A stretch of 64,000 bases of DNA from Paramecium octaurelia (GCA_905182995.1 CAJJDP010000115.1:314754-378753), one strand, 5' to 3'. Shown: positions 50,051 to 61,650, numbered from the stretch's first letter. A program made the numbers and translations. Notes: generated from the letters alone by a model not told the origin.

Positions 50051-50717
50051 TTAGAAATAGTTAAGAAAGGAATAGAGAAAGAATCAAGGAGTTAACAGTG
50101 CAAGAGAATAAATGAGTATAATATGTGTTGGAATCAATAATAATAATAATAATTGTATTTTTCAGAATTTTTAAATTTAAAAGGTTTCCTTTTTGATGTC
50201 TTTGATTTTTATAAACAAAATATTTTAAAAACATAGAAAGAACCATTTAAGTTAATAAAGACTTATTGACATATTTGGATCATTTTTCTTTACCTGTACT
50301 TTTCATCGAATTAAGTTTTATGAAATATATAACTATTAATTGGTTTTATGAATATCAATTATATGGAGTTTACCCCTTTATACAAAAGTTAAAAACGTTA
50401 CATAAGTTATTTCTAGATTGTGGAAGTTAAGCTTCAGCACTGAAGAAGTTTAGCAAAAAAAATGAGAACATAAAGGATTGAGGATTATGATTGGAATTAA
50501 TCTAAATGTTTAAGAGGAATTTCATACAGGGTTGTTTATGAACTTACTCTTGTATATTTTGAAAGAAATCAAAATATTGGACCCAAATACCTTTATTTTT
50601 AATTCCTAAGGGATAAGATTGTATTTATTAGAACCATACCTTAAAGTAAGGTTATGATGGCGAGGCAGATAGATTTCAATGAATTAATAAATATTTTTCA
50701 TCTAAGGAATTTACAAT

Positions 50718-51990
50718 TCATCTTTATTGAAGGTATTAGATTATTTGTGCCTTAAAGCTATCATTTTATGTTTAGTTTTTGAGTATATTACTTTAAAGAT
50801 AGATAATTACGAGTAAATAAAATATAAATGAGATTATTTGCGGGATGAAATAATCTATTTTTAAGCTACTTTGTGTTGCTATTAATAGTAATCCTGTGTA
50901 GGAGAGTAAGAAATCAATTTAAATTATGTTTTCTTTATCATTAATGTTAAACACTTGACCTATTGTAATTAATTTTCTGTAAATTTCTAAAATTAATTTG
51001 ATTTTCTTTTGTAGCAAGATGTTCAAAGTAAAAACGTTTTCACGATATTTTTGACGTACACCAATTACCTTTTCATATGATAATTTCACTATCTCAACAG
51101 CACATCCTAAGGTTTCTACATTATTAAGAATCTATCTTTTTTGCATTGGCTTGGTAGCAGCATATTTTTTAATTCTTTCTTTCAATAAGTCACCAAAGTA
51201 AAAATGGATCAGCTATTATACTTTTTACACTTGTCTCTTGAAAATAATATTTTCTTAAGCAATAGGATTATAAATGCACAAGTGGCGTTACACATTAAAC
51301 CAGAAATGATTCAATAATTTTATTTTATCTCAAGTGTTCTAGTATCTAGACATTTGATATGATTGAAAAAAACCTATATTATTTTATTGCTTTTTCTTTT
51401 CAAACTAGGTTAAGTTTGGTAATGGGAACTTATACTTCCAGTTCTCAATCAAATTCAACTGATCCTAGTTGTGTGATAATTATTCAATTTTTTGTTAGGA
51501 CAGAGTAATTAAAAAGTATATTCTTTTAAATTGGTCTAAGTTAAACACAGCATATCAATCACTTAGTTATCTTTATATTTCCTTTCCATAATTAAAAAAG
51601 GGATAAGAAATTGCATTGCTATAGTATCGTAGGCATTCATCATCCTTTAAAATTATCTGTCCAATTCCATCTTCTTTAAATCCGTCTACTTGATTTTTAA
51701 GTTAATGTATTTTTAATTATAGATACCCATCCTTTGTCTATCAAAAAATCAGAATAATCTTTCTTAATAGTTTTAGTTATTATACATTCATACTGGCTTT
51801 ACAATCCTACTGTTAAAAATTTATAAATTCAGCTCTCACCCCTTCTAGGTTACAAAAAATTTATCGCTGTATATCATAACTATTTGAAAATATTACTTCC
51901 AACAACAATTAAAACACTAAGCTCAGGTAAATCTACATTGGTATGAATTGATTTTATATGTTGTAAAAATTATTATTATGTATTTTCAAA
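50718..51990 (-). CDS. Hypothetical minus-strand gene with introns and phase breaks
   Basis: The minus strand reads (5' to 3') CNLEGVRAEFINFQQQDCKA, a 23-nt intron, KDYSDFLIDKGWVSIIKNTL, a one-base slip, DGFKEDGIGQIILKDDECLR, YYSNAISYPFFNYGKEIQRQ, a 27-nt intron containing the TGA that would otherwise stop the frame, KRIYFLITLSQQKIEQLSHN, ENWKYKFPLPNLTQFEKKKQ, a 23-nt intron, KIIESFLVQCVTPLVHLQSY, ETSVKSIIADPF, a slip at a T5 run, then FGDLLKERIKKYAATKPMQK and NNVETLGCAVEIVKLSYEKV, with a hydrophobic C-terminal region to TGA 50720-50718. Helical and charged. No family is recognised. The coding nature is convincing because three introns restore phase. Confidence 0.5.
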
Positions 51991-52527
51991 TGAATTATAG
52001 TAATAATTATTTATTAAATAGACTTGATAAGTATAAAACAATACTGTTGACATACAAATGATTGTTTTTCTCAGAATTAAAAGTCATAGCCATTTTTTGA
52101 TCATTTGTAATACCACTTAAGGGCAACTAAGAATGATTGATTACGAAGTTAAAAAATAAATGGTATACTTCGTTTATTGAAAGAGGAGATTCAATTTTAT
52201 GTTTTAGAACTATATTAAAAGATAATTATAAAATAGTATTTTCAAATATATAATAATGCTCTATAACTTACTAATAAATAGAAAAATATTGGAGTAGAAT
52301 TATGCGCTCTAACTATTAATTATGATATCAGAGTAGTTTGAATTTTATGAAATAATAAAGGTTCTATTCCTTTATTGTTATCAAACTTAGGAGGGGGGAT
52401 ATTTAATATACTTGAAGTGATTTAATGATGGTTCAAAGGGTAAAATAGGGAGTTTTGAAATTTCAAATATCAAATTAACAGGAAATTAGTAGAATATTAC
52501 CCTTCTCATAGTTTAAAGGATGGAGCA

Positions 52528-53198
52528 TGAATAAGGACGAGATCTACAAAATAGAAGAGACCCCTGAGAATAATAAGGAATTTCGCTATAATTAATTTTT
52601 CTCAAATATTAAACTTGAGCAAATGGATGAACAAATAAGAAATATTGATAAATATTATCAATACGGATAAAAGTTATCCTTACTGCCAAGACTTCCGAGA
52701 AGGACCATGATCAGAGTAATAGTCTTCTTGATGTAAAAAATCCTTCAAATCTATTGGAGAAAAATTTCTTAAAGAAACATTTGGAAACATCATATTGATC
52801 TGATCATATCTTTATTTGAGCTATTCGGATTATTTATTGAGCAATTTAAAGGTCAACTCTTAGAAAATATTATCGAAATATAGATTGACCATTATAGATT
52901 AAGCTTAATAGATGTTTCCTTAGTATCCTAAATAACAATAGTTCCCTTTTTACTTATAAATTTTGTCATATAAGAGTGCAGGATCAATATTTTCCAAACA
53001 ATAATTTATGCTTAGCATAAACCACTAAGCTAATTCTTGAATTTAAATTACTTTAAAATTAAGAATTAATGTATTTTATAAACTCAATTAACATTTAATA
53101 ACTAAAAAAGTGCAGGTGAAAAATAAATTAAAATCAAAAATATCTCAATAAAAATCACTATTAGATACCTTTGTGTGCTTTTACTCTCTCTCAGTTGA
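52528..53198 (+). CDS. Hypothetical plus-strand gene
   Basis: ATG 52528 reads MNKDEIYKIEETPENNKEFR and QFFSNIKLEQMDEQIRNIDK in one clean phase. After about 52670 two frames are plausible: one gives KVILTAKTSEKDHDQSNSLL and NLLEKNFLKKHLETSY, the original one gives IDLIISLFELFGLFIEQFKG and continues to TGA 53196-53198. A slip or micro-intron near 52670 is likely. No family is recognised. Confidence 0.4.
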
Positions 53199-53873
53199 TC
53201 TCAGAAACCTAAAATAATATTTGATCCATTAAAAAAATATTGTAGAATTTATTTTATTCCAATTTAACTTAATTGAAATATTAAATATAGATACTAATAA
53301 TAAATTTGAAATAATCCTTTTATTTTAAAAAAATGTACATTTTCAAAAACGGTATAACCTATAGACTAAGTAGTGTGATCTAGGTATATTAAATGTTAAG
53401 CAAATTGAAATAAACAAGTTGAAATATACTTTGAGAAACAAATAAAATCTAATGTAATACATGATTCTCTTAATGGAAGATTGGATAGATGATGAATCTT
53501 GAGATGAATTGGGTATGAAAAATGCTACGATAAATTATTTGTTCTCAGTTATAATGTTTTGTGCTATTAAAATCATGAGTCATCTCGTTTTTTGTTTGTT
53601 TAAAAAAGATTACTCTCTCCTGAATAATTGAAATAAGTTATTGTTTAAAACTTAGTAATTGATGCTAAAATTTATAGATTTATGATATCTACCAACAGGT
53701 AGCATTCATTTTTTGTAATATTTAAACTTTAAATTATATATTTAAAGTTATTTGATAGTCTTATTAATTTATAGTAACCTATCTAATTCAATTTAGATGC
53801 TAACTTGATTTTATTTCATTAAAGGGAAGAAGTTTTAGAGAGCATAAATTAAATTTGAAATTATAATTAAAAT
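53199..53873. other. Spacer without assigned gene
   Basis: AT-rich interval between a plus-strand and a minus-strand gene that end towards each other. No gene was found. Confidence 0.35.
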
Positions 53874-54413
53874 TCATGAAAATTTATAATATGCATCTGC
53901 TTTCATAATGTACATACCTTGATTGTATGTATTACCACCTACATCAAATCTTTCAACCTATTAATCTGGAAATGTTATCTTAACTATTGATGTTGCCAAA
54001 TTACTATCATAAATTTTGGTTTGAACTCCGTTTACCACAGCATAAACAATTATTGTATAAAATCTGATGCCTTCATTTGATAAATAACTAACATCCCAAA
54101 GCCAAATTTTGAATGTATTCAATAAAAATTTTTACATTATTGATATGGAAATTTTTTGGCCAATAGAACATTAAGTATAGGGCACCCCATTTGACATCTG
54201 AGTATAAGCATCATCCTTTAAGCAAGACCCATAATTTCCATCCCTAAAGAAATGATATCTTGCTAGTGGAATCAATGATCCACCTTATCATTATAACACA
54301 TTTTTGTGATTTCTCTTCAATATTAATTCTAATTCCTTATTTTATTTCAGGCATTCCTATTAAGTAATCTCTAATAAGAAAATATATATAATAAATAGTA
54401 ACTCACATTTCAT
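53874..54413 (-). CDS. Small secreted protein
   Basis: ATG 54413 (minus) starts a clear signal peptide (MKCELLFIIYIFLLEITQQ). The mature part includes GGSLIPLARYHFFRDGNYGS, CLKDDAYTQMSNGVPYTQC, then WLWDVSYLSNEGIRFYTIIV, YAVVNGVQTKIYDSNLATSI and RFDVGGNTYNQGMYIMKADA, ending at TGA 53876-53874 (at most 179 residues). One in-frame TGA near 54295 needs two compensating slips or a small intron, and a GT...AG segment near 54130 may be another intron. Regular beta-strand-like spacing and two Cys suggest a compact extracellular beta domain. No family is recognised. Confidence 0.5.
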
Positions 54414-55089
54414 TTTAAATATAACAAGCAAATTTAATAAATAAAATTAAAACTATAAAATTCTTAGTAAGAAGAATTTAGTTTAACTATATTAAATTCG
54501 ATTTCTGCTTGCTACAACCGATCATTACCAAGACATTTAATCAATGCAAATTCTGTTTAGTTTGAAGTACTAGTAATATTAAGTTAGCAAATAAAGCAAA
54601 AGAAATAAATCTGTGTTCAACATTATAATGATACTAAAACATTTAAACATCTCACATAATTATTCTTTATATTCATAGACATTAGATATATTTAGGAACT
54701 AATTCTTCAAGCTGTCATTGTTGCGAGTTTGCTGATAACTGATTTGATTTAATCAAATTTACAATAGAATTTTAGACAACCAATTTTGTTAACATGTGCT
54801 CATCTTTTTCATTAATTTTTCTGACCACTACAAAAATTAACCAAGTTCTAAGTGACTAAATTCTAGAAACCTTCAATTATGTTGTTAAATGTTGAAATTT
54901 ATTATACAATATAACTCAAATTCTGTAAAGAAGATAAATATCCTTTTAAACAAATAACAATAAAAATTCTCTATAATATCTGAATTAAAGAATAGAGAAA
55001 CCTCTCCATATTAAAAGAAACAGTATGAATTAAAAATTGGCAGTTAGGAAATGGATTTGATTATAAGACAGAATATTAAAAATAAAATG
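54414..55089. other. Spacer without assigned gene
   Basis: No frame could be supported here. It contains the upstream region of the minus-strand secreted-protein gene. Confidence 0.3.
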
Positions 55090-55897
55090 GTAAGAAAAAC
55101 CTTATTTTTATTAGATCATTATATAAAGAATTAAACCAATTTAATTATCATTTGATTTTGATATTTGAAAGATCGTAATTATTTCTCAGTTGTTTAGTCC
55201 TAATACCAATTGGTTCTAACTCAGAAATAAAATTAAATTAGAAACATATAAATGAATCAGCAACATTTACAAGAATATTTTAATTGAAATATTGTATCTG
55301 TTGACTGGTGTGCGATTTAGATTTTAAATTAAAATAAACACTTCAAAATATGTCTTAAAAATTGTTTAGAAAATGGAATACCATCTGAATAAAATGTAAT
55401 TACTACAGTTTTGGAAAGAAAACTGTTATCAAAAAAATGCTAGAAGCAATAATTTGTTCATATGAAGCATATTCGTTTGACTGAATGAAGGCTTCTTGCC
55501 CTTGATGAAGTATCAATTACGACCTGCAATAATGTTTAGAAGAGATCTTTTGTTGATACTGCTTCAATATCCTTCTAATAGTCTGTCAATATTTGATTCT
55601 ACGAATTTGGTTATAAGATAAAAAATGGAATAATTTTCAGACATATTTATTTCCCTCGAATCTTTATAAATTTGACTCTAAAAATAATATAAAACCCTTA
55701 TGCACTTGTAGCCTTTATAGGATATTTTATAAGATGATTTCCAAAAAAAGAATTCTTTTGCTAAAAATGGATATACAGTTGATTTAAGATAGAATGGCAG
55801 CAGTCTTCTAAAAGAAAGAGGACACATAATCAAAGATATAGAAGCCTTCTTGCTTCTTGGTTTATAATTACTGTATAAATTTGCTTCTATTTATTGA
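55090..55897 (+). CDS. Hypothetical plus-strand gene with phase breaks
   Basis: Blocks in changing phases: HFKICLKNCLENGIPSEQNV, KTVIKKMLEAIICSYEAYSF, EGFLPLMKYQLRPAIMFRRD, LLLILLQYPSNSLSIFDSTN, NNFQTYLFPSNLYKFDSKNN, DILQDDFQKKNSFAKNGYTV and ERGHIIKDIEAFLLLG, ending at TGA 55895-55897. The last ~200 nt are a clean frame. It converges on the minus-strand gene that ends at 56043. No family is recognised. An early impression of a Tc1-type transposase was not upheld. Confidence 0.4.
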
Positions 55898-56042
55898 TAA
55901 CCGTATTTTTATTTCCACCTCGCTTAACATTTTTAATATATCTAAAGTATATCTATTTATTCATTAGAACTCATTACTTTAAAAATAGTTGAAATTAGAA
56001 ATAAAATCAAATATGGAAATTGAAATAAAGAAAAGTAAAAGT

Positions 56043-57940
56043 TCAATGTTCATGAATACTCCATAATGAATACTCAAACGTGGTTGCACAAGAGGCCCAT
56101 AATTGATATTTCAAAAAACTAATTAAGGGTTCGAATGGAAGTGGTTCTTTTCTGTATATTGAGCAAAATCCATAAACACCCTCATAAATTTGTAACTCCG
56201 CATACATTCTGCTCCTAAATGAAATTAAATTTTACCTGAAAGTCTTATCAAATATTGAGCAATTTATTGCAATTAAACTGAGATAATCTTTAATATGGCT
56301 CTACAATTGAATACATCAGTTTCAGGTTGAGAACATCCCTGAAAAACACATCAATCGGAAGAACAAATTAAAATTTCTTTCCGTATATTGGCTAAATATT
56401 TTATGTGTAAAAACTGTTCGATCCTTCTCAAACAGTCTTATTTCTTATTATTTTCTTTCAATCTCTAAAGTAGTTTAAAGGAAAAAGTAGGTTAATTGTT
56501 ATATGAATAATTATCTTCTAACATCATTTTATCCTAATGGGCATTTAATTTATTGACCTCATGTTCCTTTTATCAGTTTATTACTCTGATTTACTTATAT
56601 CAAGAGTAGTCTTTATTCTCTTTATCATAGACCCTCAGTTCAATTTATAAAAATTGGCAGGACATCGAAGTAAATAAGAGAATGATTAATTTGATTATGC
56701 TTGCCTTCAGAGCTTCTTTTCCCATACGAGAGATAAATTGTTTTCAATACGAGTAATCATTTAGAGACTCTAATTTAGATTAATTTATTTTTTGATTCCT
56801 CAAAATTATTTTCAAAATTTAAATGAGATCTTTAAACAATTAGGATTAGAAATGCTTTGTTTTTCTTTTCAACTAGTCAAATTTGGATTTTTTCAAGAGT
56901 TTTCTCAGTTTTCGGACTATTTCTTGAGCATTTACATATATTGAACTATCTAAGTGAAAACGCACTGTTGGATCCCTTGGATTCTTAATAAATTCATGGA
57001 ACTATTGACTTTCTCACTATAGCTAAATAAGTTCACTTGGTAAGAGGCTAGTTGATAATTAATGGTTTCCTCATTGATGATGTTATCAAACTCAAAGAAC
57101 TTTTTATATAGCCTATAATCATGGTTTCAACATGATTAAAGGACCATATTACATAACATTCATGAGTGTCTATACCTGCTGATGTAAGCAAAAGTGGAGT
57201 AGGTCCTTAATATCGTGAGAGGAAGTACCTACTTGTTCCTTTAATTCAAAACAATACCAAATAGACTCTAACCTTATGCTTTCCATTAATTGTTATTTCT
57301 TTGACAGTAAGATCATTTCTACTAATCCTTATATATTATTCCTTTATTTGAAAAGAGAAGTGTAGCCAACCATGTTTTGTTTGTTGCAAATATTATGAAA
57401 CATATGTTTATACTGCAAAGTGCTGCCTTTTAGATATTATTTTACAGAAATAATGTTATGGCCTTTTTCGCTGGTGTGAACATAACAATATATAACTAGC
57501 TATATTTTGTTTTGATAACAACACCGCTCTCAAAAGTCACAGTAATAATAATGGATGATAGTATAGCTATTAACTCTGAAAAATTAGAGCAAATATGTAT
57601 AGTAGCTGAACTATCTTGCACCTTATCAATGGTTAATGGATATAAGTCAAGCTGTTTTAACATATGGCATAAGCTAAATTGTAAGTTCTTAGTGTTTTTT
57701 ATTCCCCTAGACTATACCAAAGATAAAAATCTGAATGTTCTGTGGGTAATAAATTGTTTGATTATTTTTGGAAATGTTGATGGCTTCTTAAATGCTGCTC
57801 GATCATCCATATGTTTTATCAAGGCTCTTGGAATGCCTTTCTTACTAATGCATAACTTCAAGGCTTATTATTATTTAGGAAAACATTGCCTTGCCAAGCT
57901 TTTCTCAAGATCATTTCATAATTTATCAGGATGATCTGGA
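56043..57940 (-). CDS. Large hypothetical minus-strand gene with several in-frame TGA codons
   Basis: Read 5' to 3' on the minus strand: SKKGIPRALIKHMDDRAAFK, PSTFPKIIKQFITHRTFRFL, HICSNFSELIAILSSIIITV, later KGTSRYFLSRYQGPTPLLLT with SAGIDTHECYVIWSFNHVET, LYKKFFEFDNIINEETINYQ, HEFIKNPRDPTVRFHLDSSI, YVNAQEIVRKLRKLLKKSKF, then a long single phase KLESLNDYSY / KQFISRMGKEALKASIIKLI / KEHEVNKLNAHQDKMMLEDN / CLRRIEQFLHIKYLANIRKE, and a C-terminus with YEGVYGFCSIYRKEPLPFEP and KYQLWASCATTFEYSLWSIH ending at TGA 56045-56043. Besides slips there are at least four TGAs in a continuous phase (56.35-56.75 kb). No family is recognised. The 140-codon standard-code ORF on the plus strand at 57512-57934 is the shadow of its 5' part. 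Confidence 0.5.
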
Positions 57941-57949
57941 AGATTCACT

Positions 57950-59027
57950 TAATCAACTCTTATTATCTCTGTAGATGACTTATTGAATTATTCATATAAA
58001 TTAAGTGGTGGATTTACTGTGTCATTAAAACCGAAATACAAAACCTTTGAGCTCCAGATTAAACTGCATAAGAATGCTCTTGAATTAGAGATCCAAAAAG
58101 TAAGCTTTAATAGATCCAGTGCATGTGCTTGATATCCTTATTTGTCATACCTGCACTTCTTCTTATACTTTATAAAATGAATGTTTACAATTACATTAGA
58201 TTACATTTCTATAGAAGAGCTTAAAGCTCGCAATTTTTGTGCAGCACTTCAATACTAGATTAAAGACTAGCTCTATGATGCACATCTCATTCACCTCAGA
58301 TAGATGCAGTGCATTTTGCCACAAAAACTCTAACAGTGATTTGGAGCAAAGGAGAATTATCTAATACCTTTATCCATATTGCTTCCATACTTAAATTCTG
58401 TTGAAAGCAGGTCTGGGATACAACTAATTTTAAATTATGAACTCATGATTGGAAGTGACTGTTCATAACTTGTAATCAATCCTGATTTGGATGGAGGAAT
58501 CTTCCCAAGTTATTTCTCGAGACTATTTTGATACCATTACTTATTTTTAGGCTGCTATTATTAAGTCCTTTATGAACATAAAACTTTTTGAGAATGAAAC
58601 CCTTGGGATAAATATTTAAGGAGATGCTGATCGCTATAACTAGATTTATCCTTGTGTTGATTATAAGCCATACATTGATACTAAATACATATTCCTTTTC
58701 TAAAAGTGTATAACTTAGAGTGCATGCTCTCTTATAGTTCAGTTTGGCTTTCTATTTGCAATCTCGCGCAAAAGATTATGCAAAATTCTCACAAAGCAAT
58801 AATCTACAGATTGCGGCATAGGCTTATTTTTAAATATTGCAAAAAATGTTGTTCATCAGCATAAGCTGAAACGCTGGCTCAGCAATGTGAAAACAAAAGC
58901 ACTACTTGTAAATTTTAGGATAGAACTGCTATCGCTGATAATTTATGTGCTGATGTTTTGCGTCACTAGTTCAAACCTAATACTGGAGTTTGCGCCCTTG
59001 CTTCAATTCAGAGCTCTTATTTCACTA
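57950..59027 (+). CDS. Hypothetical plus-strand gene, cysteine-containing, phase-broken and cut by N
   Basis: Divergent from the minus-strand gene. Blocks: LIISVDDLLNYSYKLSGGFT with KTFELQIKLHKNALELEIQK (57955-58130), NFCAALQYQIKDQLYDAHLI, SILLPYLNSVESRSGIQLIL with MIGSDCSQLVINPDLDGGIF (about 58240-58510), DYFDTITYFQAAIIKSFMNI, NIQGDADRYNQIYPCVDYKP (about 58520-58680), and KYCKKCCSSAQAETLAQQCE, KSTTCKFQDRTAIADNLCAD near the end. The sequence stops at the single N at 59028. Composition is less AT-rich than the neighbours. Cysteine clusters suggest an extracellular protein. No family is recognised. Confidence 0.4.
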
Positions 59028-59046
59028 NATAAGTGGTAACTTAAGA

Positions 59047-59853
59047 TCAGGCTTTGATTATTGTAATAGTTATTCTGATGCCACATTTTTAATAATTATG
59101 ATTCTCTTTTTTCTTTAGAAAAATTAACTTCCTTTGATTTTAGAACAAATTTCTCCTCAATTTAAGGTAACAGTAAGTATTTTAAGGAAACACACTTAAT
59201 GAATTTTGAATTTGTTATGCTTCTCTTTTTGAAATTGGGTTAATACTAGATTCTGTTTTCACTGAAGTTGTTTAGAGCATGGACGATAAATCGAATTCAT
59301 TTAAAAATAAGGAAGGCCTTAATGATTTTGAGATTATTTTTTCCGATTTTCGTTTACCAGTTAGAATCATCATTAATATGTATTAAATAAAAAAATAATA
59401 TAAATTCAGAAGATTTTTTAATTATAATTCACAATAAAATTTTGTGAAGAATTTTATTAAATTATTGGTCAAACATAGAATCTAATTGCTAATATTTCTC
59501 ATATCTAATTGATTGCCCAAAAAGACTTATAAGTTTTAATTTTTTAGTAAAAACTAACTTTAATCAAGTTCATTTTTAATGAGCAATTTTACTAGATTAA
59601 GTTCTAAAATATAATCTTGTTAAACTCTTATAATTGATTCTTCAACTTTGGTTGCTCTGATGGTGATGGACTAAAAATAAATATACTTTTAAATTTCATC
59701 TAATGGAGAAACTACGAGCAAGTTACTATTACTTGATTTAGCAATACAAGCATATCTATATAACTAACACTAGAATTAAATCTAAATTAGGAAGTCGTTT
59801 ATTACTTTAGCAGCAATTGAATGTTAATATTCAATGATTTGTTCATCTGACAT
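59047..59853 (-). CDS. Hypothetical protein, intact 268-residue ORF
   Basis: ATG 59853 (minus), MSDEQIIEYQHSIAAKVIND, runs 269 codons without TGA to the stop at 59049-59047, the longest clean unknown frame in this part of the window. Blocks: SNSNLLVVSPLDEIQKYIYF, ATKVEESIIRVQQDYILELN, VKLLIKNELDQSQFLLKNQN, GKRKSEKIISKSLRPSLFLN, EFDLSSMLQTTSVKTESSIN. The first ~150 residues look helical; a central hydrophobic stretch and a basic Ser-rich C-terminal part follow. A micro-intron near the middle cannot be excluded. No family is recognised. Confidence 0.6.
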
Positions 59854-60161
59854 TGTTTTATATTGAGTCCTTATAAGCTTGATAATGCAAAAAATCTATG
59901 ATTCAAGAATTCACTTATTAATATAAATAAGTTAACGAGCAATTAAACTGGTTAGTATTATTTGTATGAATTATCTATCAATTTCAATTTTATATATATA
60001 AATATCGATAGGCTTAATCATTTCTTACATTTAATACTAAAATAACATTTTCATTTATTATTTAATTCCAAAGACTATAAATGGATAAAAAAACGAAATC
60101 TATTATAGAGCTTTAAGGGCACAAAATTTTTTCATAACTAAGCGTTAATAATAGTCCCAAG

Positions 60162-60430
60162 TCATAATAGTTTAACCTAATCCTACAACAAATTCAACAC
60201 TGAATTATCAAAAACATCAATAAAGTAAATTTTTCCTAATCTAAGCTTTTCTTCATTAATGATAATTTAGTCAGATTGTAAGGCATATAATATAAATCCT
60301 TCCTCAGTTTCAAGTAGTATACTCGTATTGTGAATGTAATGTATTAAGAAAATCTTTATTTGTGAACAAGACAACTCTATAAGAATCAATAGTTAAATTT
60401 AAATGGATTTAAACTATGATTATCATTCAT
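60162..60430 (-). CDS. Hypothetical minus-strand coding fragment
   Basis: Minus-strand blocks IHLNLTIDSYRVVLFTNKDF, LNTLHSQYEYTT, then after a one-base slip ETEEGFILYALQSDQIIINE and EKLRLGKIYFIDVFDNSVLN, to TGA 60164-60162. The strand-turn pattern suggests a beta-propeller or similar repeat, but no diagnostic motif is present. Further 5' exons probably lie upstream (to about 60600). Confidence 0.35.
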
Positions 60431-60619
60431 TTCTTGAAAATATAACTTAATATAAATGATATTAGCATAAAATTTTTGATTTTACAGATTAACACGTCAA
60501 TGTTGCACATTTCGATCTGCCCCAAAAAAGAAATAAATAAAAAGATTGTATTCAAAATTTCATTATAGAGCTTATAGGCCTCTTTTAGGTAAATAAAAAT
60601 TACTAACTAATCAAGCTAA

Positions 60620-61175
60620 AAATCAACACATCAATATCTCCTTTGCTTACCATGTAATTATGAATTCGTTTTATTAATAGATTAGTATAAAATTTGATAG
60701 TTAAGGTGTATTCAAAAGAGTTATTGAATCTTTACTTAAAAAAGATAGAAATATATAGTGTTTAATGAAGAAAATTAATACTTAGATTTTAAATGATAAT
60801 GTTACTTAATATAATATATGAATTAAAGGTTTTATTTTCTGATTTAATTTAATCACAAATGACTGTATAATACTGTTTTTATTACTTTTAGTTGATTAGT
60901 AATTGATGATATTATTTTAACCAGTTAGATTATACTGATTTCATTATAAATAATTAATTTAGAAATAGATTGTTCAAATGTCATTCTGAAATGAGTAATT
61001 TTTTCTATTTTTACCTATACATCAGCAAACAATGTCCATTTTACTTCTCAATATGATAATCTTTTCTCTAATCCCAACAATATTGAAAAGAATTTGTTTG
61101 CTTTAAAACCTTCTTTAGAATTTAAAAAAAACCTTATATTTTATATGCTTATTGCATAAAATTAACAACAATAAT
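60620..61175. other. Spacer without assigned gene
   Basis: AT-rich sequence without a convincing frame. Plus-strand codons upstream of the ATG at 61176 are open but hydrophobic and not credited. Confidence 0.3.
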
Positions 61176-61334
61176 ATGAGTTAAAATACTCAATCAAATC
61201 AAAAGACTATTCTAGTTAATTAGCCATAAACTAAGATAATTCAATTCTTATAATTGGATAGGAATGCTTAATTACAATGTATTAATTTAAACAAGGGGTT
61301 ATTAAAGAAATTGGAAGAATTAGAAAACATTTGA
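61176..61334 (+). CDS. Very small hypothetical protein
   Basis: ATG 61176 to TGA 61332-61334 encodes 52 residues (MSQNTQSNQKTILVNQPQTK ... ending LNKGLLKKLEELENI). Five of its glutamines use TAA/TAG. A Gln-rich N-terminus and an amphipathic, Leu/Glu-rich C-terminal helix resemble small subunits of larger complexes. It is too short to assign and could be a chance frame. Confidence 0.35.
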
Positions 61335-61359
61335 ACTCAATAAATGTGTTAATTTTTTT

Positions 61360-61650
61360 TCACATTGAAAATTCCTTGTTATCTGGGTGCGACGATTCAT
61401 ACATCTTCTCTTGGTTCAGCATGCTATCTTCATCAAAAAAATTTATTCAAAAGTTGAATTAACATTCGGAGTGTATTAATTTCATAATATTGAATTATAT
61501 CTCATTATATCTGGTGTTAATCACTAATTCTTGGGTTTGTAAATAAACTATAAAAGAGCATTCTACATCTATTAATACATTATCAATTAATCCTGTTATA
61601 ATTTCTTGCGGAAATGATTTTTAAATATGAGTTATTGAATATCTTATTAT
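61360..61650 (-). CDS. C-terminal part of a hypothetical minus-strand gene
   Basis: Minus-strand frame QEIITGLIDNVLIDVECSFI, VYLQTQELVINTRYNEIQFN, IMKLIHSECQFNF, one TGA next to a T7 run (about 61435), then FFDEDSMLNQEKMYESSHPD and TGA 61362-61360. It is well composed, so likely genuine coding with one slip. The 5' part upstream of 61650 was not resolved. Confidence 0.4.

Larger units (their letters stand above)
47820..50700 (+). mobile_element. Degenerate LINE-type (non-LTR) retrotransposon, EN + RT
   Basis: Plus-strand coding blocks match LINE ORF2 order. Endonuclease/exonuclease/phosphatase-type domain: WMQELLKESNPELICS (about 48340-48390), GGIAIGIHKCVEILDI (about 48463), NGRTRPSLLNALLINGC (about 48750) and a terminal S-D-H at 48838-48846, the conserved catalytic Asp-His of these apurinic-type nucleases. 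Reverse transcriptase: KAQG/DGISDDF (about 49215, with a one-base slip), QGSPLSPLLFNIYLDELL (about 49600-49650) and the catalytic YADD box at 49699-49710. A thumb-like YEYQLYGVYPFIQKL follows near 50350. TAA/TAG are used as Gln inside the domains, so the element is adapted to this nuclear code. Multiple phase breaks and TGAs show it is not intact. No poly-A tail or target-site duplication could be fixed. The 5' boundary is uncertain. Confidence 0.8.

Noticed and set aside
55300-55760. Plus-strand LLALDEVSIT segment suspected to be a Tc1/mariner DDE transposase
   Set aside because: Only one weak motif, with TGAs in the frame. Other phases give better coding continuity and no second or third catalytic acidic motif was found.
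57512-57934. 140-codon plus-strand ORF with no TAA, TAG or TGA, beginning MITTPLSKVTVIIMDDSIAI
   Set aside because: The minus strand over the same bases reads as the 5' part of a longer protein using TAG/TAA as Gln, with better composition and continuity beyond this interval. The plus-strand ORF is its shadow.
56043-57940. Reassignment of TGA to Trp, as in some other ciliates
   Set aside because: TGA ends many intact genes in this window (H3, MORN, TPR, SPRY-like, DUF4215-like) at the expected place, and Trp is also encoded by TGG in the same region, so decay, introns or errors are likelier.
59028-59028. Fourth single N, checked for flanking duplicated sequence
   Set aside because: No repeat of the sequence on either side was recognised by eye, so this gap is noted but not called an unmerged overlap.
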